The position numbers were made by a program, and so were the translations under genes. DNA of 64,000 bases from Olleya sediminilitoris (GTDB lineage: Bacteria > Bacteroidota > Bacteroidia > Flavobacteriales > Flavobacteriaceae): the NCBI RefSeq assembly GCF_016785945.1, contig NZ_JAEMEF010000008.1:87720-151719 (forward strand). The letters are read 5' to 3'. This document shows positions 46,047-54,586 of this stretch, one piece after another. The number at the start of each line of letters is the position of its first letter. The first letter of the stretch is position 1. Below the pieces are notes generated by a model. That model was not told where the DNA came from and did no database searches. It was given only the letters and a program-made list of their open reading frames with translations.

Positions 46047-47093
46047 TTATTTTTTTAATGTAAAATAAAATGTTGTTCCAATATTTACTTGAGATTGAAG
46101 CCATATTTTTCCTCCATATAATTCGACAATTTTTTTAACTATAGACAAACCAATTCCTGATGAATCCGGTGTGTTTTCAAGCTTATTAAAGGTTTTAAAG
46201 ATCTTATCAAAGTAAGAACTATCAATACCTTTTCCGTTATCTTTAATATAAAATTGCCAATATTGTTTTTGTTCTTCTACTCCAATCTCAATTAATCCTT
46301 TGTCTTTATCATTATATTTAATAGCGTTACCAATTAGGTTTTGAAATAGTTGTTGTAATCTATATTTATCTCCTTTAACAATTGGTAAATTAGGTTTTGT
46401 AATATTAATATGATTTGGTACCTGAATTATTTTTAGAACATTGTCTATTAAATTGTTTAAATCTACATCATAGACTTCAATCTGGTTTTTACCAATAGTT
46501 GAGTACTCTAAAATACCACTTATTAATTTTTCCATTTTATCAACACTGTCTCTAATAAGCTTAAGTGTCTGTTTTCCATTATCATCAATAACAGATTGAT
46601 AATCTTGAGTAAACCAAGTGGTTAAGGCATCAATACTACGTAATGGCGATTTTAAATCATGAGAAACCATGTGTGCATAGTCACTTAACTCTTGATTTTG
46701 ATAAGCCAACTCGTTTAATAATTCTTGTTTTTGCTTATTTATTTGAACAATTTCTTTAGTTTGATTGTCAATAAAATCCACCAAATTAGATCCTGTAAGC
46801 TCTACATTTTCTTTGCTATCTTCTTCTGTTAAATTATAAAACTTTAAAGTATCAATAACACTTTTAAGTTTTTGAATGACTTCTTTTTGCTCTTCTGCTT
46901 CGTTTTGTAACTTACGATTGGCTGTATATAACTCGTCTGAGCTAATAGACATGGCTCTTTGTATCATGTTTGACTGCTCGTCAAAATTATTATAAGAGCT
47001 ATCTATTGCATTAAAAAACTGAGTTAGTTCCTTATTGTTTTTTAAATCTTCACTTAAATATTTACGAATTTGTCTTTTTAATAGCGAATTCAT
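46047..47093 (-). CDS. Cytoplasmic sensor histidine kinase paired with the FIST protein
   Basis: 348 residues with no membrane segment. N-terminal helical region (1-130) with coiled-coil character, then HisKA with phospho-His near 145 (YAHMVSHDLKSPLRSID) and a HATPase domain with IGNAIKYND, DNGKGID and SSGIGLSIVKK. It has no sensor domain of its own and starts in the stop codon of the FIST gene, so the FIST protein is probably its sensor, as NosP proteins are for their partner kinases. Its kinase core is a close relative of the PAS kinase two genes upstream, pointing to duplication within the operon. Confidence 0.92.
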   Translation of the reverse strand: MNSLLKRQIRKYLSEDLKNNKELTQFFNAIDSSYNNFDEQSNMIQRAMSISSDELYTANRKLQNEAEEQKEVIQKLKSVIDTLKFYNLTEEDSKENVELTGSNLVDFIDNQTKEIVQINKQKQELLNELAYQNQELSDYAHMVSHDLKSPLRSIDALTTWFTQDYQSVIDDNGKQTLKLIRDSVDKMEKLISGILEYSTIGKNQIEVYDVDLNNLIDNVLKIIQVPNHINITKPNLPIVKGDKYRLQQLFQNLIGNAIKYNDKDKGLIEIGVEEQKQYWQFYIKDNGKGIDSSYFDKIFKTFNKLENTPDSSGIGLSIVKKIVELYGGKIWLQSQVNIGTTFYFTLKK

Positions 47094-48226
47094 TATTCAC
47101 TAATTAACGTTATGGTCATGGTTTGATTGTGCAACTGACATGCTACTTCTCCATGAAAAGGTGCAATTTCTCCGTAGGAATAAAAACCACTAATTACAGT
47201 GTCTTTACCTATTACTTCTATAACTTCTTCAATTTCTTCTTCTACACGCTGATCTAATACCAATTTACGACCAATACAACTTACCAATAATGCTAATTCT
47301 GGTTTATTCTGTCTATGCTCTAACGCCTGTTTTGCGGCTTGCTCAGAAGCATTTGCAATATTATCTACGTTAGTCATCATTAATTGTACTTTAGAGTTTT
47401 CTTTAATATCACCAGCTAAAACCACAGCATTTTCAGCTTCATCAATATTTAAAATAGATCTAACAATTGACTGGTTTTCGCCTTCAGACGTAACATTTAA
47501 TGGATATAATAGTGCTGCTCCTGGTAAGTCTTTAGCTTTTTCGCCTAAATAGGTTTTATATAAATTTAAAGCTGGCTGTCCATCTAATTCATATAAAATA
47601 TTGTCTTTAGATCTAGTAACTGTGCGCTCTGGACCAAAAGGTGTCCAGCCACCATGTATTGAAAATGATATCTCTAGTGTATCTCCATAAAAGCCAATTG
47701 CAACTAGCTCGCCTTCTTTTGGATTTTCGTTGTAAGAGGCTAATGTTTTTTCAAAACGCGCATCATCACCACATAATCCACCTGTTATAAGCAAATTGTC
47801 TTCGGTAGATGCACTCATCCCTTTAGTTAATTGGCTACCATTAATAAAACTTCCTTCAGAGACAACTAAAACATACTTTAAATTGTCTTGTGGTAATTGT
47901 TTTATTAGATCATTACCTGTTTTAAAACTATCTAAATTTGTATTTAAAACATTACTAGTTTTAATTTGAAACGTACTTTTTTCAAATTCTATGGCAGTTA
48001 CTGTAATACTTTCTTCGTTAACTGTATTAGAAGAAATCTCTGCGCATGCAGATCCAAAAACAATGTGACCATCAGGAAACTTAGCCTTTATATCTTGATA
48101 AATTGTAGTATCTTCCAACAAGTACCTGTTACCAAACACTAAAACCAAAGGTGCTTTTAACTCTTGATTTTCAACAACATATTGCCAATCTTTATTTTTA
48201 TGTTTAACTAACTGTACTGTTTTCAT
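47093..48226 (-). CDS. FIST-domain sensor protein (NosP-like)
   Basis: 377 residues, no signal peptide. FIST_N occupies about 25-215 (LVLVFGNRYLLEDTTIYQDI, VFGSACAEISS, GDTLEISFSIHGGWTPFGPER) and FIST_C about 220-365 (ILYELDGQPALNLYKTYLG, LLYPLNV, LLVSCIGRK, GFYSYGEIAPF). FIST proteins are ligand sensors; the NosP group binds haem and senses nitric oxide, and controls partner kinases in Pseudomonas and Vibrio (established knowledge). Here it lies between two histidine kinase genes and downstream of an H-NOX gene, so a second NO sensor is likely. The haem ligand cannot be proven from sequence. It overlaps the following kinase by one base. Confidence 0.9.
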   Translation of the reverse strand: MKTVQLVKHKNKDWQYVVENQELKAPLVLVFGNRYLLEDTTIYQDIKAKFPDGHIVFGSACAEISSNTVNEESITVTAIEFEKSTFQIKTSNVLNTNLDSFKTGNDLIKQLPQDNLKYVLVVSEGSFINGSQLTKGMSASTEDNLLITGGLCGDDARFEKTLASYNENPKEGELVAIGFYGDTLEISFSIHGGWTPFGPERTVTRSKDNILYELDGQPALNLYKTYLGEKAKDLPGAALLYPLNVTSEGENQSIVRSILNIDEAENAVVLAGDIKENSKVQLMMTNVDNIANASEQAAKQALEHRQNKPELALLVSCIGRKLVLDQRVEEEIEEVIEVIGKDTVISGFYSYGEIAPFHGEVACQLHNQTMTITLISE

Positions 48227-48229
48227 GTC

Positions 48230-49822
48230 TTACTTTTTTAATGTAAAGTGAAAGGTTGTGCCTACTTTTGGTTCGCTTTCTAACCAAATTTCTCCTTCAT
48301 GTAAATCCACAATTTTTTTAACTATGGATAATCCTATTCCTGTGGAGTCTTTACTTTTATTTAATGAATGAAATATTTTGAAAATTTTGTCGTGAAACTT
48401 TTTTTCAATACCCATTCCATTATCTTGAATTGAAAACTCATAATGCGTTGGTAAATCAACTACATTAATTTGTATTAACCCTTCAGGCTTATCTATAAAC
48501 TTAACTGCATTACTAATTAAGTTCTGAAATAACTGTTGTAATTTAGTTTTGTCTCCTTTAATTATAGGTAAGGGGTTTAAAACTTTTATATTAATGTGTT
48601 CTGGCACATATAGAATTTGGCATAAATCCAATACCATATTATTAATATTTACATCAGCTTGAGGTGATGTTTGTGCACCAACACTAGAATAATTAAGTAC
48701 ATCTGTAATTAATTGTTCCATTTTTTCAAGAGTCGTTTCAATAAGCGCAAAATTTTGAAGACTTACGTCGTCTAGCTTTCCTTGGTTATCTTCTTTTAAC
48801 CAACTGACCAATGCGTTTATACTTCGTAATGGAGACTTTAAATCGTGTGATACGATGTGAGCATATTCTTGCAACTCATCATTACTTTTTTCTAGCTTAG
48901 TTAGTAATTTTTCTTTTTGATTTTGAAGTATTTTAAAATCTGTGATATCTAATGTTACTGCAATAGACCCAATTTGCTTGCCTTCTAAATCATAATTTGG
49001 GGCACCACTAACTAACCAATGTCTGTCATCTCCTGCTTTAGTTTGCACCTTAATTTCGTAAGAATTTGACTCACCTTTAACACGTTTTCTTTTTTCTTCT
49101 TCTATTAATTCTGCTTCTTCATTATCTAATGTAAAAACGTCTTTTGCTTCAAAACCAATAAGTTGCTCTTGATTATATCCTGACATATCAGAAAAACTCT
49201 GATTTATCATTATAATTTTACCCTCCAAATTTATTTCTATAAGCCCTAAATTCATGTTAGCAATAATATTGCTATACTTTAATCTTTCGGCTTCTAAACT
49301 TTTTTTATATTTATTCTGGATGGTTATATCTCTAACAATACCTTGTACAGCAACAGCTATATCATTATCATAAATCAAACTAGAGTTAATATGTACTAAC
49401 TTTTGCTGTTTATCTCTAGTAGTAATATTAACTTGAAAATCTGTTGAAGACCCTTCTTTTAGCATACCTTTAAACCAAGATTCTACTTTATCTTTCTCTT
49501 TAAGATCAAGCATTTCTAAAAGATTAAAATCTTCATTAGCATCTTCAAACCCTAAAAGCGTTACAGCAGAATCATTCATTTTTAAGATGTTTCCCCATAA
49601 ATCTGTAATAACGTAAGCATCAACAATGTTTTCAAAAACACCTTGCAATTGTGAGTCTGCTTGTGTTAATGATGTTTCTAATTGTAAGTTGATATCTTGT
49701 AATTTTTGATTAGCTTCAAAGAGTTCTTTAGATTTTACTTCAAGAATTTTCTCGGCTGCCTTTCTAGCAGCCTTTTCTCTTTTTAAAGCGCGTTGTAATA
49801 ACTCTACTTGGTTTTGACTCAT
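48230..49822 (-). CDS. PAS-PAS sensor histidine kinase paired with H-NOX
   Basis: 530 residues, soluble. N-terminal coiled coil (about 1-58, ALKREKAARKAAEKILEVKS), PAS1 about 60-170, PAS2 about 185-297 (GLIEINLEGKIIMINQSFSDMSGY), HisKA with phospho-His326 in YAHIVSHDLKSPLRSI, and HATPase (LISNAVKFID, DNGMGIE, STGIGLSIVKK). This coiled-coil start is familiar from kinases encoded next to H-NOX genes. It overlaps the H-NOX stop codon by one base, which supports direct control by that haem protein. No receiver domain is attached, so phosphate must go to separate receivers in the operon. Confidence 0.93.
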   Translation of the reverse strand: MSQNQVELLQRALKREKAARKAAEKILEVKSKELFEANQKLQDINLQLETSLTQADSQLQGVFENIVDAYVITDLWGNILKMNDSAVTLLGFEDANEDFNLLEMLDLKEKDKVESWFKGMLKEGSSTDFQVNITTRDKQQKLVHINSSLIYDNDIAVAVQGIVRDITIQNKYKKSLEAERLKYSNIIANMNLGLIEINLEGKIIMINQSFSDMSGYNQEQLIGFEAKDVFTLDNEEAELIEEEKRKRVKGESNSYEIKVQTKAGDDRHWLVSGAPNYDLEGKQIGSIAVTLDITDFKILQNQKEKLLTKLEKSNDELQEYAHIVSHDLKSPLRSINALVSWLKEDNQGKLDDVSLQNFALIETTLEKMEQLITDVLNYSSVGAQTSPQADVNINNMVLDLCQILYVPEHINIKVLNPLPIIKGDKTKLQQLFQNLISNAVKFIDKPEGLIQINVVDLPTHYEFSIQDNGMGIEKKFHDKIFKIFHSLNKSKDSTGIGLSIVKKIVDLHEGEIWLESEPKVGTTFHFTLKK

Positions 49823-50361
49823 TAGTTTTTATGAATAACAAATCTTACTTCAGTTCCGTCTTCTTTAATTTTTTCTAATTCTATTTTTGCTGTTGCGTTA
49901 AAATGCTCGAAAGTTTTATTCATTAATCCTAAACCAAAATGATGCATTGCACGACTTGACTTGTAGATAACTGTTAAATCGTTTTCTGATTTACTTTCTA
50001 CAACAAAGGTTGGTAATTCTGCGTCTGGATAAATTTTTCGGACTTCAACATGAATATGATTTTCGATGGAAGAAATCATCTCTATTGGATCTTTATAAGT
50101 AGCTAATAAGCCTGGATAACTCTCTTCTATAACACCAAAGAAATGCTCTGCATATACTAATAACAAATCATCTATAGAGATACCTGTATTAGCACTAAGG
50201 TGTTGTAATAATTGTAACATTTCAGAAAAACTGTATGTACCAACAGCTGTGTATGCTCCTCCAGATTCTAGATCTGAGCTTGATATAATATTATCAACCA
50301 TTTCTAGTCCAAACTTATCTTCGACTAGTTCTAAAAATTCTGTAAAAACAATTCCTTTCAT
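49822..50361 (-). CDS. H-NOX (haem-NO-binding) sensor protein
   Basis: 179 residues, the family length. It begins MKGIVFTEFLELVEDKFG, a hallmark of H-NOX. The proximal haem ligand is His104, seven residues before Tyr-Pro in HVEVRKIYPDAELP, as in soluble guanylate cyclase. The haem-propionate motif YxSxR is intact at Tyr133-Ser135-Arg137 (IYKSSRAM). It is a cytoplasmic haem protein that binds nitric oxide and in other bacteria inhibits or tunes a partner histidine kinase and biofilm formation. It is the second gene of the signalling operon, 2 nt after the receiver gene and overlapping the PAS kinase. Confidence 0.95.
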   Translation of the reverse strand: MKGIVFTEFLELVEDKFGLEMVDNIISSSDLESGGAYTAVGTYSFSEMLQLLQHLSANTGISIDDLLLVYAEHFFGVIEESYPGLLATYKDPIEMISSIENHIHVEVRKIYPDAELPTFVVESKSENDLTVIYKSSRAMHHFGLGLMNKTFEHFNATAKIELEKIKEDGTEVRFVIHKN

Positions 50362-50363
50362 AA

Positions 50364-50777
50364 TTAAACTACAATTAATTCATTTACACTCCAATATGCT
50401 AATAATTTTTCAATTTTACTAACGTAATCTTCGTATTTTAATGGTTTTATAACATAACCTGCAACACCTATTTTATAACATTCTAATAAATCTTTTTGAT
50501 TGTTAGACGTTGTCAATATGATAGTAGGAATATATTTTAAAACATCATCTTTTTTAAGAATACCTAAAAACTCAATACCATTAATTTTAGGCATGTTTAA
50601 GTCTAGTAATATAATGTCTGGTAAATTGTCTTTATTTTCTAATAACTGAAGGGCTTCTTCACCATTATTAGCTTCAATAATTTCGTGATCTAATTGCAAA
50701 GCAGAAGTTGTACGATTTAACTTCATTTTTTCAATCATGTCATCTTCTATTAGGAGAATTTTAAGTTTTTTTTGCAT
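50364..50777 (-). CDS. Single-domain response regulator (CheY-like)
   Basis: Start set at 50777 (MQKKLKILLIEDDMIEKMKL); an ATG at 50810 would overlap the -7 box TAGATTTG at 50815-50808 and so is unlikely. 137 residues, only a receiver domain: IEDD near the start, phospho-acceptor Asp in DIILLDLNMPKINGIEFL, and VIKPLKYEDY. With no output domain it can act as a phosphate relay or sink between the kinases and the Hpt protein. It is the first gene of the H-NOX/FIST operon. The operon promoter bears the CCATTCGTC motif, so the system probably controls itself. Confidence 0.92.
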   Translation of the reverse strand: MQKKLKILLIEDDMIEKMKLNRTTSALQLDHEIIEANNGEEALQLLENKDNLPDIILLDLNMPKINGIEFLGILKKDDVLKYIPTIILTTSNNQKDLLECYKIGVAGYVIKPLKYEDYVSKIEKLLAYWSVNELIVV

Positions 50778-50807
50778 TGCGAGGGTATTTTGACTATTAA
50801 TTAAGGC

Positions 50808-50897
50808 CAAATCTAATATAATAAGTAAGTTTTACAACTAATCTTCGTTTAGACCGATTTTAAACAAGGTGAATAACCTTTAAGTGTCGACGAATGG
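50808..50897 (-). promoter_or_regulatory. CCATTCGTC-motif promoter of the NO-sensing operon
   Basis: Minus strand TCCATTCGTCGACACTT, core at 50897-50884; perfect -7 box TAGATTTG at 50815-50808. The gap is 68 nt, 20 nt (about two helical turns) longer than at the five other copies. GGTTATTCACC lies about 21 nt downstream of the core and resembles a second half-site. Confidence 0.65.
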
Positions 50898-50907
50898 AAA
50901 AAGAGTC

Positions 50908-51183
50908 TTATTCTTTAAAAAAATGTATAGATTTTATAGTATTGGATTTTGCTTGATGTTTAATTTTGGTTAATTCAAGCAAAAAACTCAAAGAAAACTC
51001 ATTTAACTCTTTATTAATCAGATGTATTTCTAAAAAAGATATAAATTCTAGTTGCTTTAAACTAGACTTTAATGTTTTATGATTATAAGTGTTGAAAGCT
51101 TGTTTAGTCTTAACTTGCTTTGTAGGTTGTATCTTTTTTTTATTAAATAGACCTATAACTGTTAGTAAAAGAGGGAATTTCAT
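50908..51183 (-). CDS. Small hypothetical protein, possible membrane-associated
   Basis: 91 residues if started at 51183 (MKFPLLLTVIGLFNKKKIQP). A -7-like box TATTTTTG (minus strand, 51214-51207) is placed correctly for this start and would overlap or sit just before the alternative ATG at 51204. The N-terminus is hydrophobic (about 3-13), then basic; the rest is helical and charged. No family is recognised. It lies directly upstream of the promoter of the NO-sensing operon. The promoter supports a real gene, but it could be spurious. Confidence 0.5.
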   Translation of the reverse strand: MKFPLLLTVIGLFNKKKIQPTKQVKTKQAFNTYNHKTLKSSLKQLEFISFLEIHLINKELNEFSLSFLLELTKIKHQAKSNTIKSIHFFKE

Positions 51184-51301
51184 GAATTTGATATGTTTTA
51201 ACACCTCAAAAATAACATTATAAAACCTTGATTATTAAAACTTTCTATAATTACACTATTTACTTCGGTTAATTGCACATATCTGTCGGTAAGCTTAACT
51301 G

Positions 51302-51664
51302 TTAATGTAGTTTTTCTCGCATTCTTTTGGTCATGCCTTTAACTACCATGTCATAAGAGTGGTCTAAAAGCTTAGTAATTAGCTTTAAATCTAATTCAGA
51401 TTGATGTAAGTAAATGGTATTCCAATGTTTTTTACTCATATGCCAACCAGCTTCAATACTTTGATAGTCTTCACGAAGTTGGATAGCATATTCTGGGTCG
51501 CATTTTAGGTTAATTGACGCAAGTCCAGCTTCCCATTTTTTTAATGGTACTAATGCAAACATTTTACCTAGCACTTTAAAAACTAATGTATCTTGATCAA
51601 ATGGAAAATCTTCGGTAGATTTTGGTTTACTAAGACAATATGCTCTGAGTTGTTCTATATCCAT
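51302..51664 (-). CDS. MmcQ/YjbR family protein
   Basis: 120 residues, a typical stand-alone YjbR/CyaY-like fold: MDIEQLRAYCLSKPKSTEDFPFDQDTLVFKVLGKMFAL, INLKCDP, and GWHMSKKHWNTIYL. Members are small cytoplasmic proteins described as DNA-binding, with no firm cellular role. It appears to be a single gene; a short frame for a 45-residue protein lies upstream. Confidence 0.93.
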   Translation of the reverse strand: MDIEQLRAYCLSKPKSTEDFPFDQDTLVFKVLGKMFALVPLKKWEAGLASINLKCDPEYAIQLREDYQSIEAGWHMSKKHWNTIYLHQSELDLKLITKLLDHSYDMVVKGMTKRMREKLH

Positions 51665-51682
51665 TTTAAGAACAAATTACAT

Positions 51683-51820
51683 CTACTTTTGTTGAGATGG
51701 TTTTGATTTACTAGAATATTTTTTAAGCATTCTGTAATTCATGTTTTTTTCAGTGTCAGCTAACATCGGAATGTCTAAACTAACTAGGACTTCGTTAATG
51801 TATTGTAAAAATTTATTCAT
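51683..51820 (-). CDS. Small hypothetical protein (45 residues)
   Basis: Translated from the minus strand between 51820 and the TAG at 51683: it begins MNKFLQYINEVLVSLDIPML and ends SKSKPSQQK. The composition is balanced (helical, amphipathic start, basic tail) and the frame fills a gap otherwise without a gene. It is 18 nt upstream of the YjbR gene, so co-transcription is possible. No family is recognised and no function is proposed. Confidence 0.5.
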   Translation of the reverse strand: MNKFLQYINEVLVSLDIPMLADTEKNMNYRMLKKYSSKSKPSQQK

Positions 51821-51936
51821 ATCAATAGCTTTTTTTGGTTACAAACAAGTTATCAAATCACATTGTCACATATTATAAATGTAAGTAAATAAAATATTAA
51901 ATCCGATAAAACGCTAAAATAATCGACAAAATAATC

Positions 51937-52545
51937 TTATTTTAATTTTAAATTATCTTTAGATTTGATTTTTAAAGCCGAGTAGTCTAGTGTCCAACCA
52001 ATAGTTTGAACTATATTTTCAACAAGTAATAAAGACTCTAACGCTTCTTGCTTTGCCACATTATACAATCCACTTTCTGGTACTTTGTCAATAATATGCT
52101 GCTTAGCTTCTTCGCTTAGATTGGTTAAATCTGTAGCTTCAAACTTATTAAAATAACCATCTTTTTTATCGTAGTAATTTATATTGGTTTCGATTGACAA
52201 TATTTCTGGCTGCGGAAAATGACTTATAGTTACAGTCTTTTTTTTAGGGTTCGAGGTTAATTCAATTTTATTAAAATCATAACCAACATAAGCTTTAGCA
52301 TTAATAACAACCAGCGCTTTTTTCTTACTAGACACTAATTTTAAAAACCGCTCTTTAACATCTTCATAATGATAGATTTCGGCAAAATCACCTTCTACAG
52401 TAATAAATTTGCAGACTTTTTTTATTTTATCTAATAAAATTATAGATTGTGCAGAGACCTTTTTTTTGGACTGAAAATATCCGTATAAAGTATAAGCACC
52501 TAAGGCTAAAATACCACCAACGACTAGTGTAAAAAATGTTTCCAT
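51937..52545 (-). CDS. DUF4230-domain protein
   Basis: 202 residues. One N-terminal membrane anchor (about 3-22) and then a DUF4230 domain (VCKFITVEGDFAEIYHYEDVKERFLKL, ALVVINAKAYVGYDFNKIEL, ISHFPQPEILSIETNINYYDKKDGYFN). The family is widespread and of unknown function; the domain probably faces the periplasm. The ATG directly follows the stop of the cyclase-family gene, so the two are co-transcribed. Confidence 0.88.
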   Translation of the reverse strand: METFFTLVVGGILALGAYTLYGYFQSKKKVSAQSIILLDKIKKVCKFITVEGDFAEIYHYEDVKERFLKLVSSKKKALVVINAKAYVGYDFNKIELTSNPKKKTVTISHFPQPEILSIETNINYYDKKDGYFNKFEATDLTNLSEEAKQHIIDKVPESGLYNVAKQEALESLLLVENIVQTIGWTLDYSALKIKSKDNLKLK

Positions 52546-53295
52546 CTATTGTTCTATTTTATATAAAATGGGTTTACTTGGTGTTGCATCGTTTTGTATT
52601 GGTGCAATCTGAAGGTTTAATATATATTTGCCATCTTTAACTTTATTTGGCACATAAATAAACTCTGTTATAGTTGCATTTTTTCTGAGTTTACCATTAA
52701 AATCCCAAAATGCTTTATGTGCTAACAACTTACCTTCATCCTTTTCTTTATCGACACTTGGTAAATCTATAAGTAAATGCTTTACGCCAATTTTTCGTAT
52801 AAATGTTGCTGCATCTTCTGTTAAATAAGGCCAATTGGTATTAGAGTATTGTCTTGATTTTTTCTCTTTTGTATTAGGCATAGTCCTTATTATTAAGGCT
52901 TGCGGTTTACGTTGTTTTAATAAATATTGAAGCTGTGCTTTTGATATCACTTGGTCTTCGCCAATTAATTCTGGTGCAACCGAAATAACTTCTGATAAAA
53001 AGAAAAATTGCTTTAAGCATTTATTTACACTATAAAATTGCTCTGTAATATGACCAACACATTCTGTATGAGTACCATGTGCATGTGGATTAAATTGAAT
53101 GGTATTAAAGTTGATTGATGCACCTTCCTTTACACTAGCTGTCCAGTCATTAATAACTACAGGTTCTATTTTAGGCTCATCAATATACCATGCATTAGCA
53201 TTGCTTTTGGATGCACGAAGTGGCATTGAAATATCTAAAGGTTGAGCTAAATTTACTGTGTATTTTTTAGTGTTAATGGTTATTGTGGTTATCAT
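52546..53295 (-). CDS. Cyclase-family metal-dependent hydrolase (kynurenine formamidase-like)
   Basis: 249 residues, cytoplasmic. The metal-binding motif HAHGTHTECVGH (about 94-105) and a later LLIDLPSVDKEKDEG mark the cyclase/formamidase superfamily, zinc- or manganese-dependent amidohydrolases. Sequence does not fix the substrate: kynurenine formamidase, arylformamidase and polyketide-cyclase relatives share these motifs. It lies between hemW and the DUF4230 gene with the same orientation. Confidence 0.85.
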   Translation of the reverse strand: MITTITINTKKYTVNLAQPLDISMPLRASKSNANAWYIDEPKIEPVVINDWTASVKEGASINFNTIQFNPHAHGTHTECVGHITEQFYSVNKCLKQFFFLSEVISVAPELIGEDQVISKAQLQYLLKQRKPQALIIRTMPNTKEKKSRQYSNTNWPYLTEDAATFIRKIGVKHLLIDLPSVDKEKDEGKLLAHKAFWDFNGKLRKNATITEFIYVPNKVKDGKYILNLQIAPIQNDATPSKPILYKIEQ

Positions 53296-53376
53296 TTAAG
53301 CGTCTTGTGTTTTTTAATTTTAGGTTGCTATAAGTTAAAAATAAAAACATATAAAACCAATGCTAAAAAGTTATAA

Positions 53377-54552
53377 TTACCTTAATTTAAATAAATCTGA
53401 AGCAATTCCGTCGCTTAAAAACTTTCCTTTTTGTGTTGTTTTCAATCTATTATCCACAATACATAGCATTTGGTTATTTATGTACTGATTAGCTTGTTGC
53501 AACAAGTATTCCAAAAATGATTCTCCAAACTGTTTTTTGACTTCAGTTAATGAAACTCCCCAAATGGTACGCAAACCAGTCATAATAAACTCGTTATATT
53601 TATCATTTTTAGTTAAAATTTCAATTTCTAAAGGAAGTTGATCTTGGTTAATCTTTTTGATATAAATGGTGTTATTTTTAACATTCCATGCACGTTGCTT
53701 ACCATTAAAACTGTGTGCAGAAGGCCCAATTCCTAAATAGGACTTGCCTAACCAGTAAGCGCTATTATTTTTGCTATAATATCCTTTTTTAGCAAAATTG
53801 GACAACTCATAATGTTCAAAACCTGCTTGATTTAGCTGGTCTATTAAAATATGAAACTGGTCATGAGCTAGATCATCGTCAACATTATCAATAATTCCTT
53901 TTTTAATAAAACTAGCCAACGCTGTTTTAGGTTCTACAGTTAGAGCGTAACTAGAAATATGAGGAATACCAAAACTTAAAGCAGTTTGGATATTTTCCAA
54001 CCATTCTTGATTAGTACTGTTTGGAATACCATAAATTAAGTCCAAACTTATATTATCAAAATATTGAGTTGCGGTTTCAAGACAACGCTTAGCTTCAATA
54101 GCATTGTGCGCACGATTCATTAGTTTTAAATCTTTTTCATGAAACGATTGTACACCAATACTAAGTCTATTAATCCCTGTTTTTTTTAATTCTTCAAATT
54201 TAGTTTTATACAACGACTGTACTTCTGATATACTTAATGCGTCAATATTATTGATAATTAAATCGTCAGGATTAGCCTCTAATGTTATTTCTGGATGATC
54301 AGTGACTTTATAATTTAAATAAACACTATCTATTAAATATTGCAACTCATTTGTAGACAAAACACTTGGTGTACCTCCTCCAAAATATATGGTTTCAATT
54401 GTAGTGTCTTTAAATTCGTCTTTACGTAATTGTAATTCTTTCGCTAAAGCGAAAACCAATTGATCTTTCTTTTTTAATGACGTCGAAAAATGAAAATCAC
54501 AATAATGACAAGCTTGTTTGCAAAAAGGTATATGTATGTATATTCCTGACAT
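53377..54552 (-). CDS. hemW: HemW-type radical SAM haem chaperone
   Basis: 391 residues. The radical SAM cluster motif is CKQACHYCDF (C-x3-C-x2-C) and the SAM-binding GGGTPS is near 60; HemN_C-like sequence is at the end. HemW proteins were long called oxygen-independent coproporphyrinogen III oxidase but bind and insert haem; the motif lacks the extra Cys of true HemN (CxxxCxxCxC), here CHYCDF. Its presence next to haem sensor genes is probably coincidence, since ruvC-hemW linkage is common. It follows ruvC by 34 nt. Confidence 0.9.
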   Translation of the reverse strand: MSGIYIHIPFCKQACHYCDFHFSTSLKKKDQLVFALAKELQLRKDEFKDTTIETIYFGGGTPSVLSTNELQYLIDSVYLNYKVTDHPEITLEANPDDLIINNIDALSISEVQSLYKTKFEELKKTGINRLSIGVQSFHEKDLKLMNRAHNAIEAKRCLETATQYFDNISLDLIYGIPNSTNQEWLENIQTALSFGIPHISSYALTVEPKTALASFIKKGIIDNVDDDLAHDQFHILIDQLNQAGFEHYELSNFAKKGYYSKNNSAYWLGKSYLGIGPSAHSFNGKQRAWNVKNNTIYIKKINQDQLPLEIEILTKNDKYNEFIMTGLRTIWGVSLTEVKKQFGESFLEYLLQQANQYINNQMLCIVDNRLKTTQKGKFLSDGIASDLFKLR

Positions 54553-54586
54553 ATTATTCAGTTATTAACTGTAAAAACAATTATTA

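Noticed and set aside
53377..54552. hemW as the haem supplier dedicated to the H-NOX/FIST operon
   Set aside because: It is linked to ruvC instead, a common housekeeping arrangement, and lacks the regulon motif.
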